A stretch of 64,000 nucleotides of DNA from Elusimicrobiota bacterium (GTDB lineage Bacteria > Elusimicrobiota > Elusimicrobia > UBA1565 > UBA9628): assembly GCA_023249675.1 (NCBI GenBank), contig JAHFCE010000009.1, positions 35,154 through 99,153 of the forward strand, written 5' to 3'. Below, in pieces: positions 44,746 to 56,876 of this stretch. How positions within the stretch are numbered: the stretch's first letter is position 1; each line of letters starts with the position of its first letter. Position numbers and translations under genes: made by a program. A model generated the notes under the pieces. That model had not been told where the DNA came from. It saw only the letters and a program-made list of their open reading frames with translations, and did no database searches.

Positions 44746-46401
44746 ATGAAGGTCGCACTCGCCCAGATCGACACGATCGTCGGCGACCTGCGCGGCAATT
44801 CCGAAAAGATCCTCTCCGCCCTCGATGAGGCCGGCCGCCGAGGGGCCGGCCTCGCCGTCTTTCCCGAACAGACGTTGGGCGGCTACCCGGCCCTCGATCT
44901 CTGGGAGGAGCCCGGCTTCGCCGAGGCCAACGAAAGAGCGCTCGTGGCACTCGCCAAAAAGGTCCGCGGCGCCGCCGCGCTCGTCGGCTTCGTCTCGCGC
45001 AGCAAGAGCGCGGTCGGCAAGCCCGTACGCAACTCCGCAGCTCTCCTGCACAAGGGCAGGGTCGTCGCGGTCCGGCACAAGACGCTTCTGCCGACCTACG
45101 ACGTCTTCGATGAAGCGCGCTACTTCGAGCCCGCCGCCGAGAACAAGCCGATCGCCTGGGGCGGCCTCAAGCTCGGCGTCACGATCTGCGAGGACGCGTG
45201 GGCCAACGACCCGTCCGCCGCGCGCCGCCTCTACTGCGCCGATCCCGTCACCGCCCTAGCCAAGTCCGGCGCCGACATCCTCTTAAACCTATCAGCCTCG
45301 CCGTTTCTGCGCGGAAAGACCGCGATCCGCCGGAAACTGCTCGCCGAACACGCCCAGCGCCTGAAAAAGCCCCTGTTCTACTGCAACGCGGTCGGCGGCA
45401 ACGACGAGATCGTCTTCGACGGCGGCAGCCTCGCCTACGACGCGAAGGGCAGGCTTCGCGCGCGCGCCGCCTTCGCCGCCCACGATCTCCTCGTCATCGA
45501 CACGATGACCTGGGAGGGGGCGACGATCGCGCCCGAACCCTCCGCCATCGGCCAGGTCGGCGAGATTTTAACGCTCGGCATCAAGGACTTCGCCGCAAAA
45601 TGCGGCCTCGAGACCGCCTTCATCGGCCTGTCCGGCGGCATCGACTCCGCCGTCGCCGCAGCGCTCGCGGTCCGCGCCCTTGGCGCGCGCCGCGTGGTCG
45701 GCGTGACCATGCCCTCCTCCTACTCCTCGCCGGGAAGCCTCGATGACGCAAACGCGCTCGCCCAAAATCTCGGCATCGAATTGCGCACGGCCCCCATCGC
45801 CGGGGTCTACGACGCTCTTCTTGAGACCCTCGGTGAGAAGTGGGGAAAGGGAACGCCCGATGTGGCGGAACAGAATCTGCAGGCGCGCGCGCGCGGCGTC
45901 ATTCTGATGGGCCTCGCCAACAAATCCTCCCGCGGCTTCGTGCTCACGACCGGCAACAAGTCCGAGCTCGCGGTCGGCTACTGCACCTTGTACGGCGACA
46001 TGTGCGGCGCGCTCGCACCCCTGGCCGACGCGCCCAAGCGCCTCATTTACGAGCTCGCGGACTGGCTCAACGAGGGCCGCGAGATCATCCCGAGACATTC
46101 GATCCTCAAAGCGCCCTCGGCGGAACTGAAGCCGGACCAGAAAGACCAAGACGACCTGCCGCCGTACGATCAGGTCGACGACGCGCTCGAGGCCTGGGTG
46201 CAGTCGCGTCTGAAGCCCGGCCGCGTCGCCCGCGCCGTGGGCGACCGCGCCGTCGCGGAAACCTTGCTCGACCGCATGGACAGAAGCGAGTTCAAGCGCC
46301 GCCAAGCGCCGCCGTCGCTTAAAATCTCATCGAAGGCCTTCGGTGTCGGCCGCCGCATGCCGATCGCCAAGGCCGGCTGGCGCGCGCGCGCCGGGCTCTA
46401 G
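44746..46401 (+). CDS. nadE: Glutamine-dependent NAD+ synthetase
   Basis: 551 aa from ATG 44746. The N-terminal glutaminase is a nitrilase domain with triad E41, K112 and C148 (GVTICEDAW). The C-terminal ATP-pyrophosphatase has SGGIDS (296-301) and TTGNKSELAVGYCTLYGDM. It converts NaAD to NAD+ using Gln-derived ammonia. It ends one base from the convergent glyS stop. Confidence 0.96.
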   Translation: MKVALAQIDTIVGDLRGNSEKILSALDEAGRRGAGLAVFPEQTLGGYPALDLWEEPGFAEANERALVALAKKVRGAAALVGFVSRSKSAVGKPVRNSAALLHKGRVVAVRHKTLLPTYDVFDEARYFEPAAENKPIAWGGLKLGVTICEDAWANDPSAARRLYCADPVTALAKSGADILLNLSASPFLRGKTAIRRKLLAEHAQRLKKPLFYCNAVGGNDEIVFDGGSLAYDAKGRLRARAAFAAHDLLVIDTMTWEGATIAPEPSAIGQVGEILTLGIKDFAAKCGLETAFIGLSGGIDSAVAAALAVRALGARRVVGVTMPSSYSSPGSLDDANALAQNLGIELRTAPIAGVYDALLETLGEKWGKGTPDVAEQNLQARARGVILMGLANKSSRGFVLTTGNKSELAVGYCTLYGDMCGALAPLADAPKRLIYELADWLNEGREIIPRHSILKAPSAELKPDQKDQDDLPPYDQVDDALEAWVQSRLKPGRVARAVGDRAVAETLLDRMDRSEFKRRQAPPSLKISSKAFGVGRRMPIAKAGWRARAGL

Positions 46402-46402
46402 T

Positions 46403-48496
46403 TCAGGACGCCGAGACCTGAATTTCGGAGAGGTCAGCGACGAGGCGGAAAGCGCGCACGAGCTTGCTCAGGAGCGCTAAGCGCTGCTTCTTGAGCCCCT
46501 CGTCCTCAACCATCACCATGACCTTCTCGAAGAATGTGTCGAGGTGCGGCTTCACCGAGACAAGGGTCTTAAGCCCGCCCTCAAAGTCGCCGCGCACGAT
46601 GCGGTCGTTGGCCGCGCCCTCGGCGACGACAAGCGCGTCGTAAAGGTCGAAGTCGGCCGGGTCGCGGAGCAGCGAGCGTTCGAGCGCGACGCCGTCCTCG
46701 CTCTTGGCCTGCTTCAGGATGTTGGACGCGCGCTTGAAGGCGGCGGCCAAGGACTCGAAGGCCGGATCGCGCCTCACGGCCCGGAGGGCGGAAAGGCGCA
46801 GGAAAGCGTTCGGGAGATTTTTCAGCGCGCCGGCGCGCACGGAGCGGATCTCATCGACGGCATACTTCATCTCCTCGAACAACGACTGCGCGCGGCCCCA
46901 GACGAAGTCGGACAGCTGAGCGGCGAGCGGCGCGGGCTCGGCAACGGCGATCGGCTGTAGAGAAATCGCGCGCGCCAGCGCCTCATCAAGATCGAGCGGC
47001 AGCTGCTTCTCGAGAACGATGCGAATGAGGCCCAAGGCCTGGCGGCGCAAGGCGTAGGGGTCGGCCGAACCGGTCGGGATCAGCCCGGCGGCGAAGCAGC
47101 CCGCGAGGCTGTCCAATTTTCCGGCAAGTGCGACGACCGCCGCTTCGGCGGTCGTTGGCGCCGGAGACTTCGCGGCGATCGGATAATAAAACTGCTCGAG
47201 GGCAAGAGCCACCTTTTCATCCTCGCCGTCCTTGCGCGCGTACACCCCGCCCATGTGGCCCTGCAGCTCGGGGAACTCCTTGACGACTTCGGTGACGAGA
47301 TCGGCGTACGCGAGCTTCGCGGCGCGAGACACCACGCGCTCGTCCACCGGGGCCGTCGGCCTCAGGCTCGAGGCAATCCACGACGCCAGCTCCGACACGC
47401 GAGCGGCCTTCGCACCCATCGAGCCCAGCGCCTTCTGGTAGGTCACGCGCTCAAGCAGCGGCAGCTTGCTCTCCAAAGTGGACGCGCCGTCCCGGCCCAC
47501 GAAGAAAGAGGCGTCATTGAAGCGCGCCTCGAGCACGCGCTGATACCCCTCGCGCACGAGCTCGTTGCCGGAGGAGAGGCCGTCGCGCACTCCGATGAAG
47601 TACGGATGTAGCAGGCCCGCGCGGGTCACGACGGGAAAGAACTTGAGCTGCTTCTTCATCACCATCTTGAGCAGGGCGGCAGGCAGAAGCATGTGCGCGT
47701 CGCGCAGCCGGCCCAGCACCGGAACGGGATGCTCAACCATGAACACGGTCTCATCGATAAGCTCTTCATCGGGCTCGGCCTTGCCGCCGGTCGGCTTCGT
47801 CGCCTGGTCGAGCACCCTGAGCAGATAGTCGCGGCGCTCCGCCGGATCGGCGATCACAAGATTTTGGCGCAGCAGGGCCTCATGCTTGGAGGGCTCCTTC
47901 AACGTCGCGGGCGCCTTGGCGAGGGCGGGATGTCCGTACACCGAACGGCCAGACTTCACGCCCGCCACGCAGACACCGACAACCTTATCGCCCAGAAGCG
48001 CTGTGATCGCGCGCAGCGGACGGCCGAACTTGAAACCTGTCGCCTCCCACGTCATGAACTTGGGAAACTGGAGGGACTTCATCAGATCGGGGATCATCGT
48101 TTGGAATAGGACGGAGGCGGCCTCGCCCTTCGAGGAGACCTCGGCGTAGAGTATGCCGTCCATGGGTTTGAGGTCGCCGGGCTCGATTCCATGCTTGCGC
48201 GCAAAGCCCTCGGCGGCAGGGGTGAACGTCCCATCCGGCGTCCGCCAGGCCTGCTCCTTGGGGCCCCTGAACCGTTCGGTCTTATCGAGGCCCTTGGAGG
48301 CGACGTCTTTGATGGTCAGGATCAGGTGACGGAGCGTGCCGGAGACGGCGATCTCGCCATGCTCCAAGCGCCCATCGAGCCACTTCGCCGCGTTATTCTT
48401 GAGCTGCGCAAGCGCGGGCGCCACGAAGCGCGCGGGGAAAGGTTCGGTGTGAATATCGAGGAGAAAATCGACGGACTTGTTCTTCTGAACCGTCAC
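46403..48496 (-). CDS. glyS: Glycyl-tRNA synthetase beta subunit
   Basis: 697 aa from GTG 48496, which overlaps the glyQ stop by 3 nt. GlyS features: [21 protein letters not shown] at the N-terminus, [17 protein letters not shown]-like [32 protein letters not shown] and the C-terminal anticodon-binding helices. Works with GlyQ as an alpha2beta2 enzyme. Confidence 0.95.
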   Translation of the reverse strand: MTVQKNKSVDFLLDIHTEPFPARFVAPALAQLKNNAAKWLDGRLEHGEIAVSGTLRHLILTIKDVASKGLDKTERFRGPKEQAWRTPDGTFTPAAEGFARKHGIEPGDLKPMDGILYAEVSSKGEAASVLFQTMIPDLMKSLQFPKFMTWEATGFKFGRPLRAITALLGDKVVGVCVAGVKSGRSVYGHPALAKAPATLKEPSKHEALLRQNLVIADPAERRDYLLRVLDQATKPTGGKAEPDEELIDETVFMVEHPVPVLGRLRDAHMLLPAALLKMVMKKQLKFFPVVTRAGLLHPYFIGVRDGLSSGNELVREGYQRVLEARFNDASFFVGRDGASTLESKLPLLERVTYQKALGSMGAKAARVSELASWIASSLRPTAPVDERVVSRAAKLAYADLVTEVVKEFPELQGHMGGVYARKDGEDEKVALALEQFYYPIAAKSPAPTTAEAAVVALAGKLDSLAGCFAAGLIPTGSADPYALRRQALGLIRIVLEKQLPLDLDEALARAISLQPIAVAEPAPLAAQLSDFVWGRAQSLFEEMKYAVDEIRSVRAGALKNLPNAFLRLSALRAVRRDPAFESLAAAFKRASNILKQAKSEDGVALERSLLRDPADFDLYDALVVAEGAANDRIVRGDFEGGLKTLVSVKPHLDTFFEKVMVMVEDEGLKKQRLALLSKLVRAFRLVADLSEIQVSAS

Positions 48497-49353
48497 GCAG
48501 CCTCCGTCTTCGGGGTGTTCTTCTCGATGTAAAGCTCCATCACCTTGCGGGCGAGGCCGCGGATGCGCCCGATATAGCGGGCGCGCTCGGTCACCGAGAT
48601 AGCGCCGCGAGCTTCTAGAGTGTTGAACAGGTGCGAGGCGCGCACGACGCAGTCGTAGGCAGGCAGCGGATCGCCGAGTCCGCACAGGCGCATGCCCTCG
48701 ACCTCCCACTCGTTGAAATGGCGGGAGAGCAAGGCGACGTCCGCGGTCTCGAAGTTGTAGCGCGAGAACTGCTTTTCCTGCGCCTTATGGATATCGCCGT
48801 AGGTCAGCCCACCGCCGTAGTCGAGGTCGTACACCGAGTCCTTTTTTTGCAGGTACATCGCGATGCGCTCTAGGCCGTACGTGATCTCGACCGAGATGGG
48901 GGCCAAAGGCAAGCCGCCCATCTGTTGGAAGTAAGTGAACTGCGTGATCTCCATGCCGTCGAGCCAAACCTCCCAGCCCACGCCGGAGGCGCCAAGTGTG
49001 GGCGACTCCCAGTCGTCCTCGATCCAGCGCAGGTCATGCTTCTTCGGGTCAAGGCCGATCGCCTTGAGCGACTTCTGGTAGGTGTCGGTGATACCGGCGG
49101 GGACAGGCTTGAGGATGACCTGGAACTGATAGTACTTGCCGAGACGGTTTGGATTGTCGCCGTAGCGGCCGTCGGCGGGGCGGCGCGAGGGCTCGATGTA
49201 GGCAAAGCGCGCGGGCGCCGCGGTCAGCGCGCCGAAGAAGGTCGCGGGGTTGAAGGTGCCCGCGCCTTTCTCGAGGTCGTAGGGCGAAACGACAGCGCAG
49301 CCCTGCCGCGACCAAAAATTCTGCAGTTCGAGCATGATCTCTTGAAAAGTCAT
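48493..49353 (-). CDS. glyQ: Glycyl-tRNA synthetase alpha subunit
   Basis: 286 aa from ATG 49353, overlapping the recO stop by one base (TGATG). Class II catalytic subunit: [40 protein letters not shown]-like [41 protein letters not shown] and ERIAMYLQ. Recognises glycine and ATP; requires GlyS. Confidence 0.96.
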   Translation of the reverse strand: MTFQEIMLELQNFWSRQGCAVVSPYDLEKGAGTFNPATFFGALTAAPARFAYIEPSRRPADGRYGDNPNRLGKYYQFQVILKPVPAGITDTYQKSLKAIGLDPKKHDLRWIEDDWESPTLGASGVGWEVWLDGMEITQFTYFQQMGGLPLAPISVEITYGLERIAMYLQKKDSVYDLDYGGGLTYGDIHKAQEKQFSRYNFETADVALLSRHFNEWEVEGMRLCGLGDPLPAYDCVVRASHLFNTLEARGAISVTERARYIGRIRGLARKVMELYIEKNTPKTEAA

Positions 49354-50015
49354 CAAGCGGGGACTCCCTGGACGTCGTTGGCGGTCATCACAGCCTCGCG
49401 GAATTCAAAGGCGCGCAGGCGGCGGCCCGCGTGCGCGGCGAAATGCTCATCGAGCAGGAGGCGCGCGGCCTCGGCGGCGCCCGCATCGAACGCAATCGCC
49501 GCAAGCGCGGCGGGCTCTTCGTCATGCAGCGCCGTCCAGATCGAGCGGCACGGCGCGGGAATGCGCTCGCGTAGGCCGATGCCGAGCATTCCAGCCAAGC
49601 GCAGGCCGAAAGAGGGGACAAGCCACCCGCTGGGACTGCCGTCGAGCGCGGCGAGCACGGCGCAAATGAGACGGTACTTCTCGGGGCTCGGCTGATGGTC
49701 GGGCGTCAAACGGTCAAGCATCTCGAGACAGGCAAGCGCGTCGAAGGTTCGGCCCAGCTCCGCGCGCCAGCCCGGAAAGCTGCAGGTCAAGCGGCCGCCG
49801 ACGGCCTTCGCGAATTCGGAGCGCGCGGAGAGATGCAGGCGGTACTCGCCCCAAACGCCGGGCTCGCTCAGCGCCTTCATCTTGCCCTTGGCGCGGTTGA
49901 CGCCGACAAAGCGCGTCGGGATCTTGCCCAGGCGCTCGGTGAACACGGAGCACAGGCGATCGTGCTCGCCGAATGCCCGCCGGGACAGGACGACGCCGCC
50001 CTCGTTGACGATCAT
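49353..50015 (-). CDS. recO: DNA repair protein RecO
   Basis: 220 aa from ATG 50015. The N-terminal OB fold reads [40 protein letters not shown], followed by the helical domain with [18 protein letters not shown]. The C-terminal zinc Cys4 found in some RecOs is not evident. RecO with RecR loads RecA onto SSB-coated gaps. It overlaps the upstream small gene by ATGA. The open frame continues upstream but that part is shadow. Confidence 0.85.
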   Translation of the reverse strand: MIVNEGGVVLSRRAFGEHDRLCSVFTERLGKIPTRFVGVNRAKGKMKALSEPGVWGEYRLHLSARSEFAKAVGGRLTCSFPGWRAELGRTFDALACLEMLDRLTPDHQPSPEKYRLICAVLAALDGSPSGWLVPSFGLRLAGMLGIGLRERIPAPCRSIWTALHDEEPAALAAIAFDAGAAEAARLLLDEHFAAHAGRRLRAFEFREAVMTANDVQGVPA

Positions 50016-50359
50016 CCAGAAATCCCGGCACGGAGCAGGGCCGCTTCGCGGCGCGTCGGCGCGCGAAAATATTTTCGGGCGCCGAGCGGCGCGTCCTCGA
50101 GCAGGGGAGCCGCGCAGTCCACGGACGAGGCAAGATAAGCCTCCCAGCGCGCGGCGGCAGGCAGAGCCTTGACCGCGGCGGCGACGGCAATCGGCGGCAG
50201 AAGGCGCCAGCACGCGGCGCGTTCAAGAGGCGTCAGCGCGGGCCACGAGCGAGCCAGAGCCGCCGGCGAGACGGCTAGCGCCTCCCTGAGCTCCGCGAAC
50301 GCGCGGCGCGATAGGGCAGCGCGGATAAAGGTCGGGGTCAAAGCTGCGGGCGCGGTCAT
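50012..50359 (-). CDS. Small helical protein, MgtE-N-like pattern
   Basis: 115 aa from ATG 50359. All-helical, with the pattern SRRAFAELREALAVSPAALARSWPALTPLERAACWRLLPPIAVAAAVKALPAAARW, resembling the right-handed superhelix of MgtE N-domains or FliG-like repeats. No TM. It leads the recO-glyQ-glyS operon, with TATACT 7 nt before its ATG. Role unknown; the fold assignment is tentative. Confidence 0.6.
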   Translation of the reverse strand: MTAPAALTPTFIRAALSRRAFAELREALAVSPAALARSWPALTPLERAACWRLLPPIAVAAAVKALPAAARWEAYLASSVDCAAPLLEDAPLGARKYFRAPTRREAALLRAGISG

Positions 50360-50366
50360 CACCGAG

Positions 50367-50372
50367 AGTATA
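50367..50372 (-). promoter_or_regulatory. -10 element (TATACT) for recO-glyQS operon
   Basis: On the minus strand TATACT ends 7 nt before ATG 50359; transcription should begin at or within a base of the start codon. Confidence 0.45.
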
Positions 50373-50408
50373 ACTCTCCTCAAGGATAGTTTCCCAGCGT
50401 GAGCCGTT

Positions 50409-51931
50409 TTAACGCCTGAGCCCGAGCGGGAATTCCGGCGCCAGCGGGACACGTGGCTCAGGCACGCCGCCGGAACCGAACACCTCGGTGGACGGCTCGA
50501 GCCGGCGCCGGATGCGGATCGGATTGAGGCGGACGTCAGGACGCTCGTAGGTCACATCGAAAAATCCCGGCGCTCCGGAGAACGCGCCGCGCAAGTCCTC
50601 GGGACGCCCGAGCAAGGCAAGCGCGTAGCGGCCGGGCCCCAGCTCGCCGAAAGAATACTTGCCCTCCCGATCGGGGACGCGCGAGCCCGACAACCAGTAA
50701 TGAGTTGTTTGCGTGGCCGAGCTCCGCCAAACCATGAACAGGCCCACGCGCACACCGCTCGCGCCGCGATCGGCAAGCAAAACCTCGCCCGCGACTCGGC
50801 CCGCGCGCAATTCCTCAATCGAGCCGGCCTCGATGCGCTTCTCGCTGACGGCCCACAGCCCGTCGATGCGGGACAGCCACTGACGCGCCTTCGCCTCATC
50901 GCCAAAGCGCGCGTACGCCGCGGAGAAGCCCTCGAAGATGCGCTGAGCGTCCGAGGCCTTCTCGAAGCCCTCAACGCGGCGGCCGGTCGCGGCCGAAAGC
51001 CGCTCGAGCTTGTCGTAACGCTTGGCGCTCACCGGACCCGCGCGCAGAAGCTCGAGCGCACGCAGGTAATCGGGATGAACGCGGCCGGGAACGGACAGCA
51101 TCAGCGCATCGAGCGCGCGTTCCTCATCCCACCACTGCAGGCGGCCCAGGCGCACGGCCGCCACCGCCTCCGCGCTGAACACTCCCCGAAAATGGGTCCG
51201 CTCAAGAAAGGCCTCGATGCGGCCGATGCTGTCGGGGCTCAGGTCCGTCGTTTCCGAGGACATCCGCCTCGCGTCCACATGATAGGAACGACCGCGCGTC
51301 GGGTACAGCCAGGCAACGGCAAGAGTCCGCGAGGCCGCATTGCTCGGCACGCCCGCCGCTTCGGCCAGAGAGCGCGGGCCGAAGCCCCACGCGCGCGACA
51401 ATACGGCGGTCGCGCCAAAGGTGAGGAACGCCCAGGCGGCGACCAGGAAAAATACGAGCCGCCGGGACAACGGCCTCCAGTCCTCGAAGACCAAGGCCGC
51501 GGCGAATGCCGCCTGCGTCGCCGCAAGCGCCGTTGTTAGAAAAGTCCTCAGGACGAGGCCGAGGAAAACTCCGCCGCACAGCTCGATGGCGCGAGCGAGC
51601 TGCGGCCATCGAGAGGCGCACCAGCCCGCGGTCGAAGAGAGCAGGCCGAAGACGACGCCCGCGACAAGACCCCGACGGCCGAGCGCCGCGCTAAAAGCCG
51701 CCGCGCCGAGTACGAGCGATCCCAATTGCAGCGCCAAGGCGTCCGCGGCCGAAAGCTCGAGGGGAAACGCGTCGGGAAACAAGCGCACGCTGCGCGTCCA
51801 GCCGAGCGCGACCCAGGACAGAAGCCCGAACAAGATGAAACGCACGACGAAGGGCGCCTTCCAGGAGTTCTTCGAGTCGCAAACCGAAAACAACGCCGCC
51901 GTGAGCGCCGCTGCGACGACGATCCGTTCGG

Positions 51932-51935
<4 letters not shown>
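50409..51935 (-). CDS. Multi-TM protein with carboxypeptidase-regulatory-like C-terminal domain
   Basis: 508 aa from TTG 51935, which overlaps the acs stop (TTGA). Residues 1-180 contain about six hydrophobic helices. A soluble helical region follows, then residues 385-475 show a beta-sandwich pattern ([43 protein letters not shown]) typical of the CarboxypepD_reg / transthyretin-like fold used outside cells. Function unknown; the coupling to acetyl-CoA synthetase is unexplained. Confidence 0.65.
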
Positions 51936-53890
<1,955 letters not shown>

Positions 53891-53897
53891 GGAATTG

Positions 53898-53903
53898 ATC
53901 CTA
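53898..53903 (-). promoter_or_regulatory. -10-like element (TAGGAT) for acs
   Basis: On the minus strand TAGGAT ends 7 nt before ATG 53890. It is only 10 bp from the plus-strand rpmH -10, so the two divergent promoters must overlap. Confidence 0.45.
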
Positions 53904-53913
53904 GCATTTTTCC

Positions 53914-53919
53914 TATAAT
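53914..53919 (+). promoter_or_regulatory. -10 element (TATAAT) for rpmH
   Basis: A perfect hexamer 9 nt before the rpmH ATG (53929), leaving a leader of about 2-3 nt. No Shine-Dalgarno and no fitting -35. Confidence 0.55.
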
Positions 53920-53928
53920 GGCCCTTCA

Positions 53929-54072
53929 ATGCTTCCCACATATCGACCGCATAATCGTAAACGCATAAAGAAGATCGGTTTCCGCGCGCGCATGTCCACG
54001 CCCGGCGGCCGCAAGACGCTCAACCGCCGCCGCGCCAAAGGCCGCGCCACTTTAATCAAGAAGAAGGCTTGA
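53929..54072 (+). CDS. rpmH: Ribosomal protein L34
   Basis: 47 aa: [18 protein letters not shown], then [24 protein letters not shown]. This matches the L34 pattern (T-Y/F-x-P, GFRARM-T-GGR, L-RRRAKGR) over its full length, so the ATG is secure. It is extremely basic and binds 23S rRNA. The last four bases overlap the TTG start of rnpA, the standard neighbour. Confidence 0.95.
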   Translation: MLPTYRPHNRKRIKKIGFRARMSTPGGRKTLNRRRAKGRATLIKKKA

Positions 54073-54440
54073 CGCCGCCATTCGGTTTCGGCGAAGACGC
54101 GCGCCTCAAGGAGCGCCGCGAGTTCCGGCAGGTCTTCTCATCCGGCAAGAAGATCGTCGGACGCGCGTTGATCCTCTGGCATCGCGTCGACGCCTCCGGG
54201 CGGAAGCCCCGTCTGGGGCTTTCCGTGAGCGCGAGAGTCGGCGGCGCTGTCCGGCGCAACCGCCTCAAGCGCCTGCTGCGCGAGACCTTTCGTTTGCGCC
54301 GCTCGGAACTCCTCCCCGGAGTCGAGATGGTCGCTTACCCGCGATCGGGCTGTCCCTGGAAGAGACGGGCTGACGCGGAACATGACCTTCTCGACCTTGG
54401 ACGAAAAGCGGGACTTCTGCGCATGGACATGAAACCTTGA
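54069..54440 (+). CDS. rnpA: Ribonuclease P protein component
   Basis: 123 aa from TTG 54069, overlapping the rpmH stop. RnpA motifs: [53 protein letters not shown] (the RNR motif that binds RNase P RNA) and VAYPRSG near the C-terminus. It assists 5' tRNA maturation. Confidence 0.94.
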   Translation: MTPPFGFGEDARLKERREFRQVFSSGKKIVGRALILWHRVDASGRKPRLGLSVSARVGGAVRRNRLKRLLRETFRLRRSELLPGVEMVAYPRSGCPWKRRADAEHDLLDLGRKAGLLRMDMKP

Positions 54441-54655
54441 AGCCGATCCTCATCGCCTTGCTCGATCTCTACCGCGTCGGACTGCGGCCGTGGCTTCCCG
54501 CCGCGTGCCGCTTCCACCCCAGCTGCGGGGACTACGCACGAAACGCCGTCTCATCCCACGGAGCCTGGCGAGGGCTGGCCCTCGCCGTGCGACGAATATC
54601 ACGATGCCATCCATTCCATCCCGGCGGCCACGATCCCGTGCCGCTCCCCCGATAA
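54437..54655 (+). CDS. yidD: Membrane protein insertion efficiency factor YidD
   Basis: 72 aa from TTG 54437, overlapping the rnpA stop (TTGA). The full YidD signature is present: LDLYRVGLRPWLPAACRFHPSCGDYARNAVSSHG and RRISRCHPFHPGGHDPVP, with the three conserved Cys. It is an amphipathic peripheral membrane protein helping YidC. Confidence 0.93.
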   Translation: MKPILIALLDLYRVGLRPWLPAACRFHPSCGDYARNAVSSHGAWRGLALAVRRISRCHPFHPGGHDPVPLPR

Positions 54656-54659
54656 ACCC

Positions 54660-56171
54660 ATGGACCGAAACCTTTTGCTCGCCGTCGCGCTCTCCGTCGC
54701 GGTCTACGCCGCCTGGTTCGGCTTCATCGACAAGCGCGTCAACCCGCCTTCGACGCGTCCTGACGCGTCTGCGTCCGCCGACCGCGCGTCCTCCGCGGCC
54801 GCTTCATCGCCCGCCCCCTCGGCGGCCGTTCCAACGGTGAAAATCGAACTCGCCCAAGCCGAGACTGTCGAGATCGGCGACGCCTTAGCGAAGATCCATC
54901 CGCGGGGCGCTGCGATCGTGAGCTTCCAGTCCCCCGAACCGCTCGGCCGCGTCGAGCTCGTGCACAATCCCGATGAGGGTCTATTCGCGACCTTCCCTGA
55001 AATCGAGTTCAAGCGCGATCCCGCGGTCAAGAACGGCATCGTCTACACGGCGACGCGGCCCGACGGCCTGAAGCTCTCCAAGGAATTTCTTCCCGGCGCC
55101 GGCACGGTTCTGCCGCGCGTACGCGTGGTCGCCTTCAATCCGACGCAGCGCGCCGTCAGCGCGGGCGCTTGGACCCTGACCGTCGGTCCCGGCCTTGGCA
55201 CCATCGCCGCCGAGCAGAAGGAAAACCAGAAGCTGCAGCGCGCGATCGCGCTGACGCCCGAGGCGGCCGGCCTCAACGGCCACGTTGAAAAGCTCGCGCC
55301 CGGCGTGCATCCCGGGCCGTACCGCTGGATCGGCATCGATAACCGCTACTTCCTCGCAGCACTGCTGCCCTCGCCCGAACTGTTCGGGCCGGCGCGGACC
55401 GAGCTGCCGCCCAAGGTGATCCTGACCGCCCAACCTGTAAACATTCCGCCGCACGGCTCCTTCACCTGGGAGGTTCCCTTCTACCTGGGCGCGAAAGGCC
55501 ACACTTGGCTCTCGCGCTACGGCGTCGGCCTCGAGCGCTCCATCGATTTCGGCTTCTTCGCGTGGATCGGAAGGAAGATGCTGACCGCGCTCGAACATCT
55601 CCACGGCATGACCGGCAACTGGGGCTGGTCCATTTTGATCCTGACCTTATGCCTTCAAGCGCTGCTCTTTCCACTGACATGGAAGAGCCTGCGCGCCGCG
55701 GCCCAAATGAAGAAGCTGCAGCCCGAGGTCGCAAAGCTCCAGCAAAAATACGCCGACGACTCGCAAAAACTCAGCGCGGCGACGATGGAGCTGTACAAGA
55801 CGAAGGGCGCCAACCCCCTCGGGGGCTGCCTGCCGATGGTCCTGCAGATGCCGATCTTCATCGCGCTCTTCAACGCCCTGCGCAACTCGTGGGAGCTGCA
55901 CGGCGCGTCTTGGATCTTCTGGATCCGAGATCTCTCGGCGAAAGATCCGTATTACGTCCTGCCGATCGTGATGGGCGGCCTGATGCTTCTGCAGAGCAAG
56001 ATGAATCCGCCCGCCGGCGACCCGGCCCAGCAGAAAGTCATGATGTTCATGCCGTTGATCTTCACGTTCATGTTCATGAACTTCCCGTCCGGCCTCGTGC
56101 TCTACTGGCTGACGAACAGCCTGGTCAGCACGGTCCTTCAAGTCGCGCTGAAAGACCGCCTCGAGGCCTGA
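54660..56171 (+). CDS. yidC: Membrane protein insertase YidC
   Basis: 503 aa. N-terminal TM (LLLAVALSVAVYAAWFGFI), a large periplasmic beta-supersandwich domain (about 60-290) typical of diderm YidC, then the five-TM insertase core beginning GNWGWSILILTLCLQALLFPLTWKSLRAAAQMKKLQP and including NPLGGCLPMVLQMPIFIALFNALRNSWELHG. The periplasmic domain supports a Gram-negative-type envelope. Confidence 0.96.
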   Translation: MDRNLLLAVALSVAVYAAWFGFIDKRVNPPSTRPDASASADRASSAAASSPAPSAAVPTVKIELAQAETVEIGDALAKIHPRGAAIVSFQSPEPLGRVELVHNPDEGLFATFPEIEFKRDPAVKNGIVYTATRPDGLKLSKEFLPGAGTVLPRVRVVAFNPTQRAVSAGAWTLTVGPGLGTIAAEQKENQKLQRAIALTPEAAGLNGHVEKLAPGVHPGPYRWIGIDNRYFLAALLPSPELFGPARTELPPKVILTAQPVNIPPHGSFTWEVPFYLGAKGHTWLSRYGVGLERSIDFGFFAWIGRKMLTALEHLHGMTGNWGWSILILTLCLQALLFPLTWKSLRAAAQMKKLQPEVAKLQQKYADDSQKLSAATMELYKTKGANPLGGCLPMVLQMPIFIALFNALRNSWELHGASWIFWIRDLSAKDPYYVLPIVMGGLMLLQSKMNPPAGDPAQQKVMMFMPLIFTFMFMNFPSGLVLYWLTNSLVSTVLQVALKDRLEA

Positions 56172-56189
56172 TCTCCTGAGAGGAAAATA

Positions 56190-56876
56190 ATGGAACCGAT
56201 CGAAACCGAAGGCCGTACCGTCGCCGAAGCCGTCGAGGCCGCTCTGCGCAAGAGCGGACTGCGCCGCGATCAAGTCGAGGTCACCGTAACGGAGGAAGGC
56301 TCCGTGGGATTCATGGGACTCGGCACCAAGCCAGCCCGTGTCCGACTGACGGAGAAACGCTGGGGTCCCGACTCGCCTAGACGGGCGGCAAGCACCCTCT
56401 CAGCCGCCTCGAGCGCTGAGGCCTGCGCGAGCGCGCAGGGTCTCGTCCTCGAGCTGCTGCGCCTGATGTCAATCGCCGCCCCGACGGCGACCACGACCTG
56501 GGACGCGGATCTCGAGCGCGTGAAGATCTCGGTTGAATCGCAGGACGCCACGTTGCTCGTCGGCCGCGACGGCCATGTCCTCGAATCTCTGCAGTTCCTC
56601 ACGACCTTGATGCTGTCGCGCGGCAGCGGCGCTCCGATCGCGGTGCAGGTGGACGCGCTGTCGTACTGGGAAAAGAAGGAACAGGCCGTCCTCGACGAGG
56701 CCCGCCGCGCCGTTGAAACCGTCAAAGCGACCGGCAAGCCGGTCCGCATGGAGCCGATGGATTCCTCGATGCGCCGCCTCGTCCACCGCACCTTGGGCTC
56801 GAGCCCCGACGTTGCGACATCCTCGGAGGGCGAGGGGTCATGGCGCAAGCTCGTGATCCGCTCGAGAAAAAGTTGA
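56190..56876 (+). CDS. jag: Jag/KhpB RNA-binding protein
   Basis: 228 aa. Jag-N domain (TEGRTVAEAVEAALRKSGLRRDQVEVTVTEEGSVGFMGLGTKPARV), a KH domain with LLVGRDGHVLESLQFLTTLMLSR, and an R3H domain (PMDSSMRRLVHRTL). Binds RNA and in other bacteria acts in cell elongation. Its 3' end overlaps mnmE by 37 nt. Confidence 0.93.
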   Translation: MEPIETEGRTVAEAVEAALRKSGLRRDQVEVTVTEEGSVGFMGLGTKPARVRLTEKRWGPDSPRRAASTLSAASSAEACASAQGLVLELLRLMSIAAPTATTTWDADLERVKISVESQDATLLVGRDGHVLESLQFLTTLMLSRGSGAPIAVQVDALSYWEKKEQAVLDEARRAVETVKATGKPVRMEPMDSSMRRLVHRTLGSSPDVATSSEGEGSWRKLVIRSRKS

